Notes under the pieces: model-generated
What the model was told of the DNA's origin: nothing
Database searches by the model: none
Seen by the model: only the letters and a program-made list of their open reading frames with translations
From: an uncultured Roseateles sp.
GTDB lineage: Bacteria; Pseudomonadota; Gammaproteobacteria; Burkholderiales; Burkholderiaceae_C
Assembly: GCF_913777145.1 (NCBI RefSeq)
Contig: NZ_CAJYPS010000024.1
Coordinates: forward strand, 246,570 to 310,569
Direction of reading: 5' to 3'
DNA length: 64,000 nucleotides
Shown: in pieces, positions 52,746 through 61,884 of the stretch
Position numbering within the stretch: the first letter of the stretch is position 1
Layout of the letters: each line of letters opens with the position of its first letter
Program-made: the position numbers and the translations under genes

Positions 52746-53229
52746 CGATCAACTCCAAAAAAAATGGCCCCAAACAGGTCTTGGGGCAGCAATCCGTATT
52801 GTCCCGGGGACGACAGGCTCGGTGGAGTTTTCACGAAGGCGTTGTTGCGCTGTGCCGACGGAGTATGTCGCGATGTTTCTGCCTGTCCGAGCGGGCCTGC
52901 GTTGCGTTGGTGCGCGGGTGCTTCTTGTTGGGGCGATGGGCCAGGAAACTGCACCGAGCCGGGGTTTGGTCTCGGCCCGACATGCCGGTGGCGCTTGTTT
53001 GAGCCAGGGCTAGTGGCATTCCCGAACTGCGCGTCACCGGTCAGGATGACTACGCTGTCAATAACGGCGCAGAGCGTGAACTATGCACGCTGCCGGATGG
53101 CTGAAGGCATGCGCAGACCTCTCGCCGGGGAGGGGTCATGGGCCCGCTGATCCTGTCCACCCGCTCAACCTCTCCATGCGTCGTTGCTCCTCCCGGACTC
53201 TGTGATCAAACCCGAACAAGGATGGTTGG
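52746..53229. other. Intergenic region, 484 bp, between TonB receptor and PEP-CTERM gene
   Basis: No coding frame here looks real. It holds the divergent promoters of the receptor (minus) and the PEP-CTERM gene (plus). On the minus strand a hairpin plus T-run lies just before the receptor's ribosome-binding site. A TTGACA-like word (TGTCAA on the plus strand at 53056-53061) could be a minus-strand -35 but has no good -10 partner. Confidence 0.35.
52757..52787 (-). promoter_or_regulatory. Terminator-like hairpin in the TonB-receptor leader
   Basis: Reading the minus strand, the stem GCCCCAA pairs with TTGGGGC around a 7-base loop (plus-strand 52767-52787) and is followed within two bases by eight T (52757-52764), then by the receptor's GGAG and ATG. 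Its position in the leader, in the sense direction, suggests attenuation or a riboswitch-type control. Confidence 0.5.
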
Positions 53230-53901
53230 ATGAACGCGACGATGAACAAACTGCTGCTCGGCCTGGCGCTGGGGGCGGGTGTGGCGCTGCCTATGGCTGC
53301 CCAGGCAGACAGCTATTACGAGAACCCGGCGGATTTCGCGATGGCGCTGCTGGGCCAGTACAGCTACCAGGACTTCTCCGGTTCCTATGTGCAGAACGGC
53401 ACCTCCTGGACCTGGGGTGACGTGACCTTCTCCTGCTCGCCCGTGATGTGGTGCGGCAGCGGCAACCCCTATTTCAGCGGCGGTCCCTCGGACCACTTCA
53501 ACTTCGTGGAGGGGCATTTCGTCTATTTCGCGAACCCCGACGTTGCGACCTTCTCGTTCGCTCAGCCGGTGCGCTCCTTCGGCATCCAGGTGTTCGGCAA
53601 TGGCCAGATCTCGGATGCCAACGGCCTGATTCCGTCACCCATGACCGTGACCTATGCCGATGGCACGCACGATTTCTTCCCCGGCTACGTGACCAACTGG
53701 AACATCAGCCAGCCGCTGTTCGCCGGCATCGTGTTCGACAAGCCGGTCACCTCGGTGCAGATCCAGGGCGCGGTCGAGGGCAATGGTCTGTTCCTGGCCA
53801 ACCTGGTCTACACGGTGGCTGCCGTGCCCGAGCCGTCCTCGCTGCTGCTGCTGGGCGCTGGCCTGGGTGTGCTGGGGCTGCGCCGCCGCCGTCCGGCCTG
53901 A
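53230..53901 (+). CDS. PEP-CTERM sorting-domain protein
   Basis: A 223-residue exported protein. The signal peptide ends near residue 26 (AQA before DSYYENP). The C-terminus carries the PEP-CTERM signal: VPEPSS, a hydrophobic helix LLLLGAGLGVLGL and a basic RRRRPA, recognised by an exosortase for envelope or biofilm attachment. The body is beta-rich and aromatic, with no domain I recognise. ATG 53230 and 53242 are both possible starts. No exosortase or EPS gene lies in the window. Confidence 0.88.
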   Translation: MNATMNKLLLGLALGAGVALPMAAQADSYYENPADFAMALLGQYSYQDFSGSYVQNGTSWTWGDVTFSCSPVMWCGSGNPYFSGGPSDHFNFVEGHFVYFANPDVATFSFAQPVRSFGIQVFGNGQISDANGLIPSPMTVTYADGTHDFFPGYVTNWNISQPLFAGIVFDKPVTSVQIQGAVEGNGLFLANLVYTVAAVPEPSSLLLLGAGLGVLGLRRRRPA

Positions 53902-53976
53902 GTGCATGAAAGCGGGGGCCCAGGGGCGGGTCAATCGCGGCACACTGCGGGCACACCCTCAACCACTGCTGCTGCC

Positions 53977-54504
53977 ATGCCCCAGTCCTCGTTTCGCCCA
54001 TTGCTGATCGCGGCCGTGATCGCCGGGGCGGCGGCCCTCGCTCCCATGACACCAGCCCAGGCCCAGTCCGGCGCCGATTCGGCGCCCGCCCAGTCCCAGC
54101 ATCTGGCCAAGGGCCGGTTCACGGTACAGATGAAGCCGCTGTCGGACAGCGGCCTGGCCGGCGGCAACGCCAAGCTGGGCCGCATGTCGCTGGACAAGGT
54201 CTTCGAGGGCGACCTGGCTGCCGTGGGTCAGGGTGAGATGCTCACCGCGATGACCCAGACCCAGGGCTCGGCCGGCTACGTGGCGATCGAGCGGGTGACC
54301 GGCAACCTGCAGGGGCGCCAGGGCAGCTTCGTGCTGCAGCACTCGGGCCAGATGGACCGTGGCGCGCAAAGTCTCAGCATCCGTGTCGTGCCCGACTCCG
54401 GCTCGGGTGACCTCATCGGTCTGCAGGGCGAGCTGAAGATACGCATAGAAGGCGGCCAGCACTTCTACGAGTTCGCGTACACGCTGCCCGACCTGGTCCG
54501 CTGA
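53977..54504 (+). CDS. DUF3224-domain secreted protein
   Basis: A 175-residue protein with a signal peptide (cleavage after AQA near residue 29). A single DUF3224-like beta-barrel follows: [37 protein letters not shown], then [25 protein letters not shown] and [20 protein letters not shown] start it at ATG 53977. The family has a lipocalin/allene-oxide-cyclase-like barrel fold and no firmly established role. It lies on the same strand as the PEP-CTERM gene, 75 bp later. Confidence 0.85.
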   Translation: MPQSSFRPLLIAAVIAGAAALAPMTPAQAQSGADSAPAQSQHLAKGRFTVQMKPLSDSGLAGGNAKLGRMSLDKVFEGDLAAVGQGEMLTAMTQTQGSAGYVAIERVTGNLQGRQGSFVLQHSGQMDRGAQSLSIRVVPDSGSGDLIGLQGELKIRIEGGQHFYEFAYTLPDLVR

Positions 54505-54514
54505 CGGGCGGGCC

Positions 54515-56113
54515 TCAGTGGGCCTGGGGCGGTACGTTCCAGCGCCGGGTGATCTCGCCGCGGCTGTTCACGCTCTCCAGCTGCACGCCAAAGCCCCACA
54601 GCCGGCCCACATGCTTGAGCACCTCCTGGGCGCTGTCGTGCAGCGGGCGGTTCAGGTGCTGCACATGACGCAGCGTGAGGGACCGGTCGCCACGCAGGTT
54701 CACGTTCCAGACCTGGATGTTGGGCTCGCGGGTGGAGAGGTCGTACTGGCGTGACAGCGCCTGGCGCAGGTGGCGGTAGCCGGCCTCGTCGTGGATGGCC
54801 GAGATCTCGTACTCGGTCTTGGCCTCGTCATCCAGCACCGCGAACAGCCGGAAGTCGCGCATCACCTTGGGTGACAGGTATTGCCCGATGAAGCTCTCGT
54901 CCTTGAAGTTGCGCATCGCATGGTCCAGCGTGGGCAGCCAGTCGCTGCCGGCGATGTCGGGGAACCAGGTACGGTCCTCGTCGGTGGGCGCCTCGCAGAT
55001 GCGCTTGATGTCGGTGTACATCGCAAAGCCCAGCGCATAGGGGTTCAGCGGCGCGCTGGGGTGCTGGTAGACCACGTTGGTGTGGGACTTCAGCCACTCG
55101 ATCATCATGCCGTCGGCCAGATAGCCATCGTCATACATCTGGTTCAGCAGCCGGTGATGCCAGAAGGTGGCCCAGCCCTCGTTCATCACCTGGGTCTGGC
55201 GCTGCGGGTAGAAGTACTGCGCGATCTTGCGCACGATGCGCACGATCTCGCGCTGCCAGGGCTCCAGCAGCGGCGCGTTCTTCTCGATGAAGTACAGCAG
55301 GTTCTCCTGCGGCTCCTCGGGAAAGCGGCGGCTCTCGGCGGCCTCGTCGGGGCGGTCGGGCTTGCGTGGCAGCGTGCGCCACAGGTCATTCACCTGCAGC
55401 TGTGCATGTTGCTCGCGGTCCTTGAGGCGCGCGCGCTCCTCGGCCAGGCTGAGCTTGGCCGGGCGGCGGTAGCGGTCCACGCCGTGGTTCATCAGTGCGT
55501 GACAGCTGTCCAGCAGTGTCTCGACCGCGTCCAGGCCGTGGCGCTCCTCGCAGTCGGCCACGTAGTTCTTGGCATAGACCAGGTAGTCGATGATGGAGGA
55601 CGCGTCCGTCCACATGCGGAACAGGTAGTTGCCCTTGAAGAAGCTGTTGTGGCCGTAGCAGGCATGGGCGATGACCAGCGCCTGCATGGCCAGCGTGTTC
55701 TCCTCCATCAGGTAGGCGATGCAGGGGTCGGAGTTGATGACGATCTCGTAGGCCAGGCCCATCTGCCCGCGCTTGTAGTTGCGCTCGGTCGCGATGAATT
55801 CCTTGCCGTAGCTCCAGTGCCGGTAGTTCACCGGCATGCCCACGCTGGCGTAGGCATCCATCATCTGCTCGGCGGTGATGACCTCCAACTGGTTGGGGTA
55901 GGTGTCCAGCCCGTAACGCTCGGCGGTCTGGCGGATGACCGCGTGGTAGTCCTCGATCAGCGGGAAGGTCCAGTCGTTGGGTGAGGGCAGGGGCTGGGCA
56001 GGGCGCTGAGTCAGCGGCAGCATCTGGCGCAGCGGCTGGCGCTGGCGGCGCTCCACGCCGCGTGGCGGCGTCGCGGCCCGCTCGTGATGGCGACGGTCTT
56101 CCTTGCAACTCAT
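54515..56113 (-). CDS. SpoVR family protein (YcgB-like)
   Basis: A 532-residue SpoVR/YcgB protein: DWTFPLIEDYHAVIRQTAERYGLDTYPNQ at the start, ACYGHNSFFKGNYLF in the middle, ATFWHHRLLNQMYD and YTDIKRICEAPT further on. With YeaH and PrkA it forms the stress/stationary-phase set of YeaG-YeaH-YcgB. The order here is prkA, yeaH, spoVR on one strand, so they form an operon. Molecular activity is not established. Confidence 0.9.
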   Translation of the reverse strand: MSCKEDRRHHERAATPPRGVERRQRQPLRQMLPLTQRPAQPLPSPNDWTFPLIEDYHAVIRQTAERYGLDTYPNQLEVITAEQMMDAYASVGMPVNYRHWSYGKEFIATERNYKRGQMGLAYEIVINSDPCIAYLMEENTLAMQALVIAHACYGHNSFFKGNYLFRMWTDASSIIDYLVYAKNYVADCEERHGLDAVETLLDSCHALMNHGVDRYRRPAKLSLAEERARLKDREQHAQLQVNDLWRTLPRKPDRPDEAAESRRFPEEPQENLLYFIEKNAPLLEPWQREIVRIVRKIAQYFYPQRQTQVMNEGWATFWHHRLLNQMYDDGYLADGMMIEWLKSHTNVVYQHPSAPLNPYALGFAMYTDIKRICEAPTDEDRTWFPDIAGSDWLPTLDHAMRNFKDESFIGQYLSPKVMRDFRLFAVLDDEAKTEYEISAIHDEAGYRHLRQALSRQYDLSTREPNIQVWNVNLRGDRSLTLRHVQHLNRPLHDSAQEVLKHVGRLWGFGVQLESVNSRGEITRRWNVPPQAH

Positions 56114-56176
56114 GTCAGCCCCTCGTCCAACGGCTACGTTGACTGGCCTTGTAGGCCGCAGCTCGGTGCACGGGCC

Positions 56177-57457
56177 TCATGCGGAGGCCCCTTCCTTCTT
56201 GAACAGATCACGGAACACCGGGTAGATCTGCGAGGCCTCGACCGCCTTGCGCATCGCGAAGTGGGGTTGCTCCTCCACCAGGCGCTCGTACTCTTCCCAC
56301 AGGTTCTGCTCGGGCTCGGCTACCTGCACATAGGCGAAGTAGCGGCACAGCGGCAGGATCTTGGCGGACAGCAACTCGCGGCAGCGGCCGCTGTCGTGGT
56401 GCCAGTTGTCGCCATCGCTGGCCTGGGCGCCGTAGATGTTCCACTCGGTAGGCGAGTAGCGCTCGCGGATGATCTGCTCCATCAGCACCAGGGCCGACGA
56501 CACCACGGTGCCACCGGTCTCGGTGGCGTGGAAGAAGTTCTGCTCGTCCACCTCCTGCGCCTGCGTGTGGTGGCGGATGAAGACCACGTCGATCTTCTCG
56601 TAGTGGCGCGTGAGGAAGAGGTAGAGCAGGATGAAGAAACGCTTGGCCAGGTCCTTGCGCGCCTCGTCCATGGAGCCCGACACATCCATCAGACAGAACA
56701 TCACGGCTCGCGTGGTGGGTACCGGCACGCGCACGCGCGAGCGGTAGCGCAGGTCCAGCGGATCCAGGAAGGGAATGGCTTCCAGCCGAGCACGCAACGC
56801 GGCGATGCATTCGCGGGTTTCGGCCAGCAGGCGCGGGGTCTCGGGGCGGTCTTCCTTCAGTAGTTCCTGCTCGCGGGCCTCGAGCTCGTGCAGTTCGCGG
56901 CGCTTGCTCATGCCCAGCGCGATGCGCCGGCCCAGGGCGCCGCGCATGGAGCGCACCACGTGCAGGTTGGTGGGTGTGCCGTCGGACACGAAGCCGGCGC
57001 GGTGGGTCTTGTATTCCGGCGTGTCGGCCAGCGTGGTGCGTGCGAGGTTTGGCAGGGCCAGGTCGTCGAAGAAGACCTGCATGAACTCCTCCTTGCTGAG
57101 GTGGAAGACGAAGTCATCCTCACCCTCGCCGGAGTCGCTGGCCTGCCCGCCGCCTGCGCCGCCCCCCTGGCCGCCCTTGGGCTTGGCGACCCGGTCGCCC
57201 TTCACATACTCCTGGTTGCCCGGCCGCACGACCTCGCGCACGCCGCCGTCCCCATGGCTGAAGATGGGTTCGCTGAGGTCCTTCTTGGGGATGTGGACCT
57301 CTTCACCGCGCTCCATGTCACGTATGCCACGGCCATCCACCGCGCGCTTCACCGCCTCGCGGATCTGCTCCTTGTGGCGGCGCAGGAAGCGCTCGCGATT
57401 GCCTATGGACTTGTTCTTGCCCGAGAGACGGCGGTCGATGATCTGCTGCAGAGACAT
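56177..57457 (-). CDS. yeaH: YeaH/YhbH family protein (DUF444, VWA-like)
   Basis: A 426-residue protein, the same length as E. coli YeaH (about 427). A charged N-terminus is followed by a glycine-rich linker (GGQGGGAGGG, about residues 95-105). The C-terminal von Willebrand-like domain has a metal-ion site DVSGSMDEA near residue 257. I start it at ATG 57457, preceded by GGAGG. It is the middle gene between prkA and spoVR. Immediately upstream is a duplicated copy of its first codons. Confidence 0.93.
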   Translation of the reverse strand: MSLQQIIDRRLSGKNKSIGNRERFLRRHKEQIREAVKRAVDGRGIRDMERGEEVHIPKKDLSEPIFSHGDGGVREVVRPGNQEYVKGDRVAKPKGGQGGGAGGGQASDSGEGEDDFVFHLSKEEFMQVFFDDLALPNLARTTLADTPEYKTHRAGFVSDGTPTNLHVVRSMRGALGRRIALGMSKRRELHELEAREQELLKEDRPETPRLLAETRECIAALRARLEAIPFLDPLDLRYRSRVRVPVPTTRAVMFCLMDVSGSMDEARKDLAKRFFILLYLFLTRHYEKIDVVFIRHHTQAQEVDEQNFFHATETGGTVVSSALVLMEQIIRERYSPTEWNIYGAQASDGDNWHHDSGRCRELLSAKILPLCRYFAYVQVAEPEQNLWEEYERLVEEQPHFAMRKAVEASQIYPVFRDLFKKEGASA

Positions 57458-57555
57458 CAGGAGCCTCCCTGCGGGCCGAGCGCCGGGCCGCCCCAAGCCG
57501 GCCCGCATCCCCTCGGGGGATCGGCCGGCGTACCCGCCGGACGAGGGGCGCCATG
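57381..57555. repeat. Tandem duplication, copy A (yeaH 5' end plus spacer)
   Basis: The sequence covers the first 27 codons of yeaH and the upstream spacer, including the hairpin ATCCCC-TCG-GGGGAT at 57507-57521. It matches copy B 182 bp away. In the coding part only six codons differ and all six changes are synonymous. The spacer parts match less well. Confidence 0.85.
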
Positions 57556-57639
57556 ACCGCGGCGCAGGAAGCGCTCGCGATTGCCTATGGACTTGTTCTT
57601 GCCCGACAGCCGTCTGTCGATGATTTGCTGAAGCGACAT
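57457..57639 (-). pseudogene. Truncated yeaH 5' copy read as a 60-residue ORF
   Basis: The ORF begins with the same 27 residues as YeaH. It then runs into spacer-derived sequence and ends with a TGA that overlaps the yeaH ATG as TGATG, so yeaH could be translated by coupling. It reads as a relic of a duplicated or imported yeaH start rather than a protein with its own function. A short regulatory leader peptide is the alternative. Confidence 0.5.
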
Positions 57640-57736
57640 CGCTACCTTTCCGCGGGCCGAGCGTCAGGCCGCCGCGAGCCGGCCCTCATCCCCTGCGGGG
57701 GATCGGCCGACATGCGCGTCGGACGAAGGGCTCATG
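57563..57736. repeat. Tandem duplication, copy B (yeaH 5' end plus spacer)
   Basis: The copy nearer to prkA ends just before the prkA stop codon. It holds the hairpin ATCCCC-TGCG-GGGGAT at 57688-57703 and the start of the truncated yeaH copy. It is offset 182 bp from copy A. Confidence 0.85.
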
Positions 57737-57737
57737 T

Positions 57738-59660
57738 TCAGCTGCTCTTCCTCACGCGCAAGTACCACTCGCACAGCAGCCGCACCTGCTTGGCCGTGTA
57801 GCCCTTGTCCACCATGCGCTGCACGAAGTTCTCGTGCTTCTTGGCGTCCTCCGCGCTGGCCTTGGCGTTGAAGCTGATGACCGGCAGCAGCTCCTCGGTG
57901 TTGGAGAACATCTTCTTCTCTATCACCGTGCGCAGCTTCTCGTAGCTGGTCCAGTTCGGGTTCTTGCCCTGGTTGTTGGCGCGCGCGCGCAGCACGAAGT
58001 TGACGATCTCGTTGCGGAAGTCCTTGGGGTTGGAAATGCCCGCGGGCTTCTCTATCTTCTCGAGCTCGGCGTTCAGCGACACGCGGTCGAACACCTCGCC
58101 GGTGTCGGTGTCGCGGTACTCCTGGTCCTGGATCCAGTAGTCGGCGTAGGTAACATAGCGGTCGAAGATGTTCTGGCCGTACTCGGAATAACTCTCCAGG
58201 TAGGCGGTCTGGATTTCCTTGCCTATGAACTCCGCATAGCGCGTGGACAGCTGCTCCTTGATGAAGCCGACGTACTTCTCCTCGGTCTCCTTGGGGTACT
58301 GCTCGCGCTCGATCTGCTGCTCCAGCACATACATCAGGTGCACCGGATTGGCCGCCACCTCGGCCGCGTCGAAGTTGAAGACGCGCGACAGGATCTTGTA
58401 CGCGAAGCGCGTGCTGATGCCGCTCATGCCCTCGTCCACGCCGGCGTAGTCGCGGTACTCCTGGATGCTCTTGGCGCGCGGGTCGGTGTCCTTGAGGTTC
58501 TCGCCGTCATAGACCTGCATCTTGCTGAACAGCGACGAGTTCTCGGGCTCCTTCAGGCGGGTCAGCACCGCGAACTGCGCCATCATCTTCAGCGTGCCCG
58601 GCGCGCAGGCGGCCTGGCCCAGCGAGGAATTGCGGATCAGCTTCTCGTAGATGCGCACCTCCTCGGTCACGCGCAGGCAGTAGGGCACCTTGACGATATA
58701 GACCCGGTCCAGGAAGGCCTCGTTGTTCTTGTTGTTGCGGAAGGTCTTCCACTCGCTCTCGTTGCTGTGCGCCAGCACGATGCCGTCGAAGGGGATGGCG
58801 CCGAAACCCTCGGTGCCCTTGTAGTTGCCCTCCTGCGTCGCGGTCAGCAGCGGGTGCAGCACCTTGATGGGCGCCTTGAACATCTCCACGAATTCCAGCA
58901 GGCCCTGGTTGGCCAGGCACAGGCCGCCGGAGTAGCTGTAGGCATCGGGGTCGTCCTGCGCGTAGGTCTCGAGCTTGCGGATGTCGACCTTGCCGACCAG
59001 GGACGAGATGTCCTGGTTGTTCTCGTCGCCGGGTTCGGTCTTGGCCACACCGATCTGCTTGAGCACGCTGGGGTAGCGCTTCACGACGCGGAACTTGCGG
59101 ATGTCGCCGCCGAACTCCTCCAGCCGCTTCACCGCCCAGGGGCTGAGGATGCGGTTGAGGTAGCGGCTGGGGATGCCGTATTCCTTCTCCAGCAGCGGGC
59201 CGTCCTCGGCCGGGTCAAAGAGGCCCAGCGGCGACTCGTTCACCGGCGAGCCCTTCAGCGCGTAGAAGGGCACCTGTTCCATCAGCACCTTGAGCCGCTC
59301 GGCGATGGAGCTCTTGCCGCCGCCCACCGGGCCCAGCAGGTAGAGGATCTGCTTCTTTTCCTCCAGCCCCTGCGCCGCGTGGCGGAAGTAGCTCACCACC
59401 TGCTCTATGGCCTCTTCCAGGCCGTAGAACTCGGCGAAGGCCGGGTAGATCTTGATGGTCTTGTTCGCGAAGATGCGCGACAGCCGCGGGTCGTTGCGGG
59501 TGTCCAGCATCTGGGGCTCGCCTATGGCCTGCAGCATGCGCTCGGCCGCGGTGGCATAGGCCAGCGGGTTGCGCCGGCACTCGGCCAGGTAGTCCTCGAG
59601 GCTGAGTTCCTCGACCTTGGTGCGCTCGTAGCGCGCCGCGAAATGGCTGATCACATCCAT
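57738..59660 (-). CDS. prkA: PrkA family serine protein kinase / AAA+ protein (YeaG)
   Basis: A 640-residue protein, matching PrkA/YeaG in length (E. coli YeaG is about 644). The AAA+ Walker A GPVGGGKSS is near residue 113. FAFALEMFxP-type segments are replaced by long helical regions, and the C-terminal third carries the kinase-like domain. I start it at ATG 59660, preceded by AGGAG; the longer frame to 59687 is less likely. It heads the prkA-yeaH-spoVR operon and is probably induced in stationary phase or starvation. An inverted repeat lies in its upstream region. Confidence 0.93.
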   Translation of the reverse strand: MDVISHFAARYERTKVEELSLEDYLAECRRNPLAYATAAERMLQAIGEPQMLDTRNDPRLSRIFANKTIKIYPAFAEFYGLEEAIEQVVSYFRHAAQGLEEKKQILYLLGPVGGGKSSIAERLKVLMEQVPFYALKGSPVNESPLGLFDPAEDGPLLEKEYGIPSRYLNRILSPWAVKRLEEFGGDIRKFRVVKRYPSVLKQIGVAKTEPGDENNQDISSLVGKVDIRKLETYAQDDPDAYSYSGGLCLANQGLLEFVEMFKAPIKVLHPLLTATQEGNYKGTEGFGAIPFDGIVLAHSNESEWKTFRNNKNNEAFLDRVYIVKVPYCLRVTEEVRIYEKLIRNSSLGQAACAPGTLKMMAQFAVLTRLKEPENSSLFSKMQVYDGENLKDTDPRAKSIQEYRDYAGVDEGMSGISTRFAYKILSRVFNFDAAEVAANPVHLMYVLEQQIEREQYPKETEEKYVGFIKEQLSTRYAEFIGKEIQTAYLESYSEYGQNIFDRYVTYADYWIQDQEYRDTDTGEVFDRVSLNAELEKIEKPAGISNPKDFRNEIVNFVLRARANNQGKNPNWTSYEKLRTVIEKKMFSNTEELLPVISFNAKASAEDAKKHENFVQRMVDKGYTAKQVRLLCEWYLRVRKSS

Positions 59661-59982
59661 GCCGATCTCCTGGGCTGTGAACTCCACAGGAGCAGCCGGG
59701 CACCGAATGTCCGCTTGCTGCTGGGGGGTTCTGATCGCGCCTCAACTGCAAGGCGTCATCAGAACTCTCCACTCGGCTTGCGACCAGCGTGTCATGGTTC
59801 GCAAGGCATTGGTCGCAAGAATAAGCCGCCGTCCGCCTGTCAACAATCCGCACCGGATTTCGGTTGACATCTGCGGGCCAGCATACGCCCCCGAATCAGG
59901 CAAGACCTGGCACCGTGCGGACAAACCACACGTATCGGGGGGGCATGTGGGGCGCGCCCTACAGGGGCGCGTCATCGACGGT
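59661..59982. other. Intergenic region, 322 bp, upstream of prkA
   Basis: No gene is seen. It is the promoter region of the prkA operon, bounded on the other side by the 3' end of the sugar ABC ATPase gene. It contains the 10-bp dyad at 59777-59819 and a TTGACA-like word on the minus strand (plus-strand 59838-59843) without a convincing -10 at the right distance. Confidence 0.4.
59777..59819. promoter_or_regulatory. Inverted repeat upstream of prkA
   Basis: The perfect arms CTTGCGACCA (59777-59786) and TGGTCGCAAG (59810-59819) are separated by 23 bp. A related GGTTCGCAAGG in between makes a third copy of the half-site. It lies 117-159 bp before the prkA ATG, within reach of a promoter. Confidence 0.5.
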
Positions 59983-61035
<1,053 letters not shown>

Positions 61036-61038
61036 GGT

Positions 61039-61884
61039 TCAGCCCTTGATGGCGCCCGCGGTCAGCCCGCGGACAAAGTATTTGCCGGCCAGCACGTAGA
61101 CCAGCAGCGTGGGCAGGGCGGCGATCAGCGCGCCGGCCATGTCCACGTTGTATTCCTTGACGCTGGCGGTGGTGTTGGCGAGGTTGTTGAGGCCCACGGT
61201 GACGGGCTTGTAGTCGAAGCCGCTGAACACCGCGCCGTACAGGAAGTCGTTCCAGATCGCGGTGAACTGCCAGATCACGGTGACGACGATGATGGGGCCC
61301 GACAGCGGCAGCAGCACACGCTGGAAGAAGGTCCAGAAGCCCGCGCCGTCCAGCTGGGCCGCGCGCAGCAGCTCGCCGGGGAAGCCCACGTAGTAGTTGC
61401 GGAAGAACAGCGTGGTGCTGGGCAGGCCGGCCAGCACGTGCACGATGATCAGGCCCACCAGCGAGTCCGACAGATCCAGCCAGCCCAGCACCTGGCTCAT
61501 GGGCAGCAGCACGACCTGCATGGGCATGAACACGCCGAACAGCATCAGCGCGAACATCAGCTCGCTGCCGCGGAAGCGCCACTGCGCCAGCACATAGCCG
61601 TTGAGTGCGCCCAGCGCGGTGGAGATCACCACGGCCGGCACCACCATCAGCAGCGAGTTGATGAAGTAGGGCTTGAGGCCGCTGCACTGCATGCCGGTGC
61701 AGGCCGCGCCCCAGGCCTTGGCCCAGGGCGAGAAATCCAGGCTGGGCGGCAGCGACAGCAGGCCGCCGCTGCGCACCGCGTCCATGCTCTTCAGCGACGT
61801 GGTGAGCATCACGTAGAGCGGGGTCAGGAAGAACAGGGCGAGCGCCAGCAGCAGCGCCCACAGCAGCAGGCGGTGCGGCTTCAT
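61039..61884 (-). CDS. Carbohydrate ABC transporter permease (GtsC/MalG type)
   Basis: A 281-residue permease with six hydrophobic segments. The conserved cytoplasmic EAA-type loop reads ELLRAAQLDGAGFWTFFQRVLLPLSGPI. The C-terminal VLAGKYFVRGLTAGAIKG is typical of MalG-like subunits. Its start overlaps the upstream permease stop by four bases. It forms the inner-membrane channel with the other permease. Confidence 0.92.
   Translation of the reverse strand: MKPHRLLLWALLLALALFFLTPLYVMLTTSLKSMDAVRSGGLLSLPPSLDFSPWAKAWGAACTGMQCSGLKPYFINSLLMVVPAVVISTALGALNGYVLAQWRFRGSELMFALMLFGVFMPMQVVLLPMSQVLGWLDLSDSLVGLIIVHVLAGLPSTTLFFRNYYVGFPGELLRAAQLDGAGFWTFFQRVLLPLSGPIIVVTVIWQFTAIWNDFLYGAVFSGFDYKPVTVGLNNLANTTASVKEYNVDMAGALIAALPTLLVYVLAGKYFVRGLTAGAIKG

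Noticed and set aside
52746..53229. Cobalamin riboswitch upstream of the TonB receptor
   Set aside because: I could not find the B12-box or the core pairing in the minus-strand leader; only a terminator-like hairpin is visible.
57500..57710. REP-like hairpins (ATCCCC/GGGGAT) as a dispersed mobile element
   Set aside because: I see them only in the two copies of this tandem repeat, so they are explained by the local duplication.
57834..59867. 677-codon plus-strand frame opposite prkA
   Set aside because: PrkA motifs are on the minus strand; the plus frame is Val/Leu/Gly-rich shadow.
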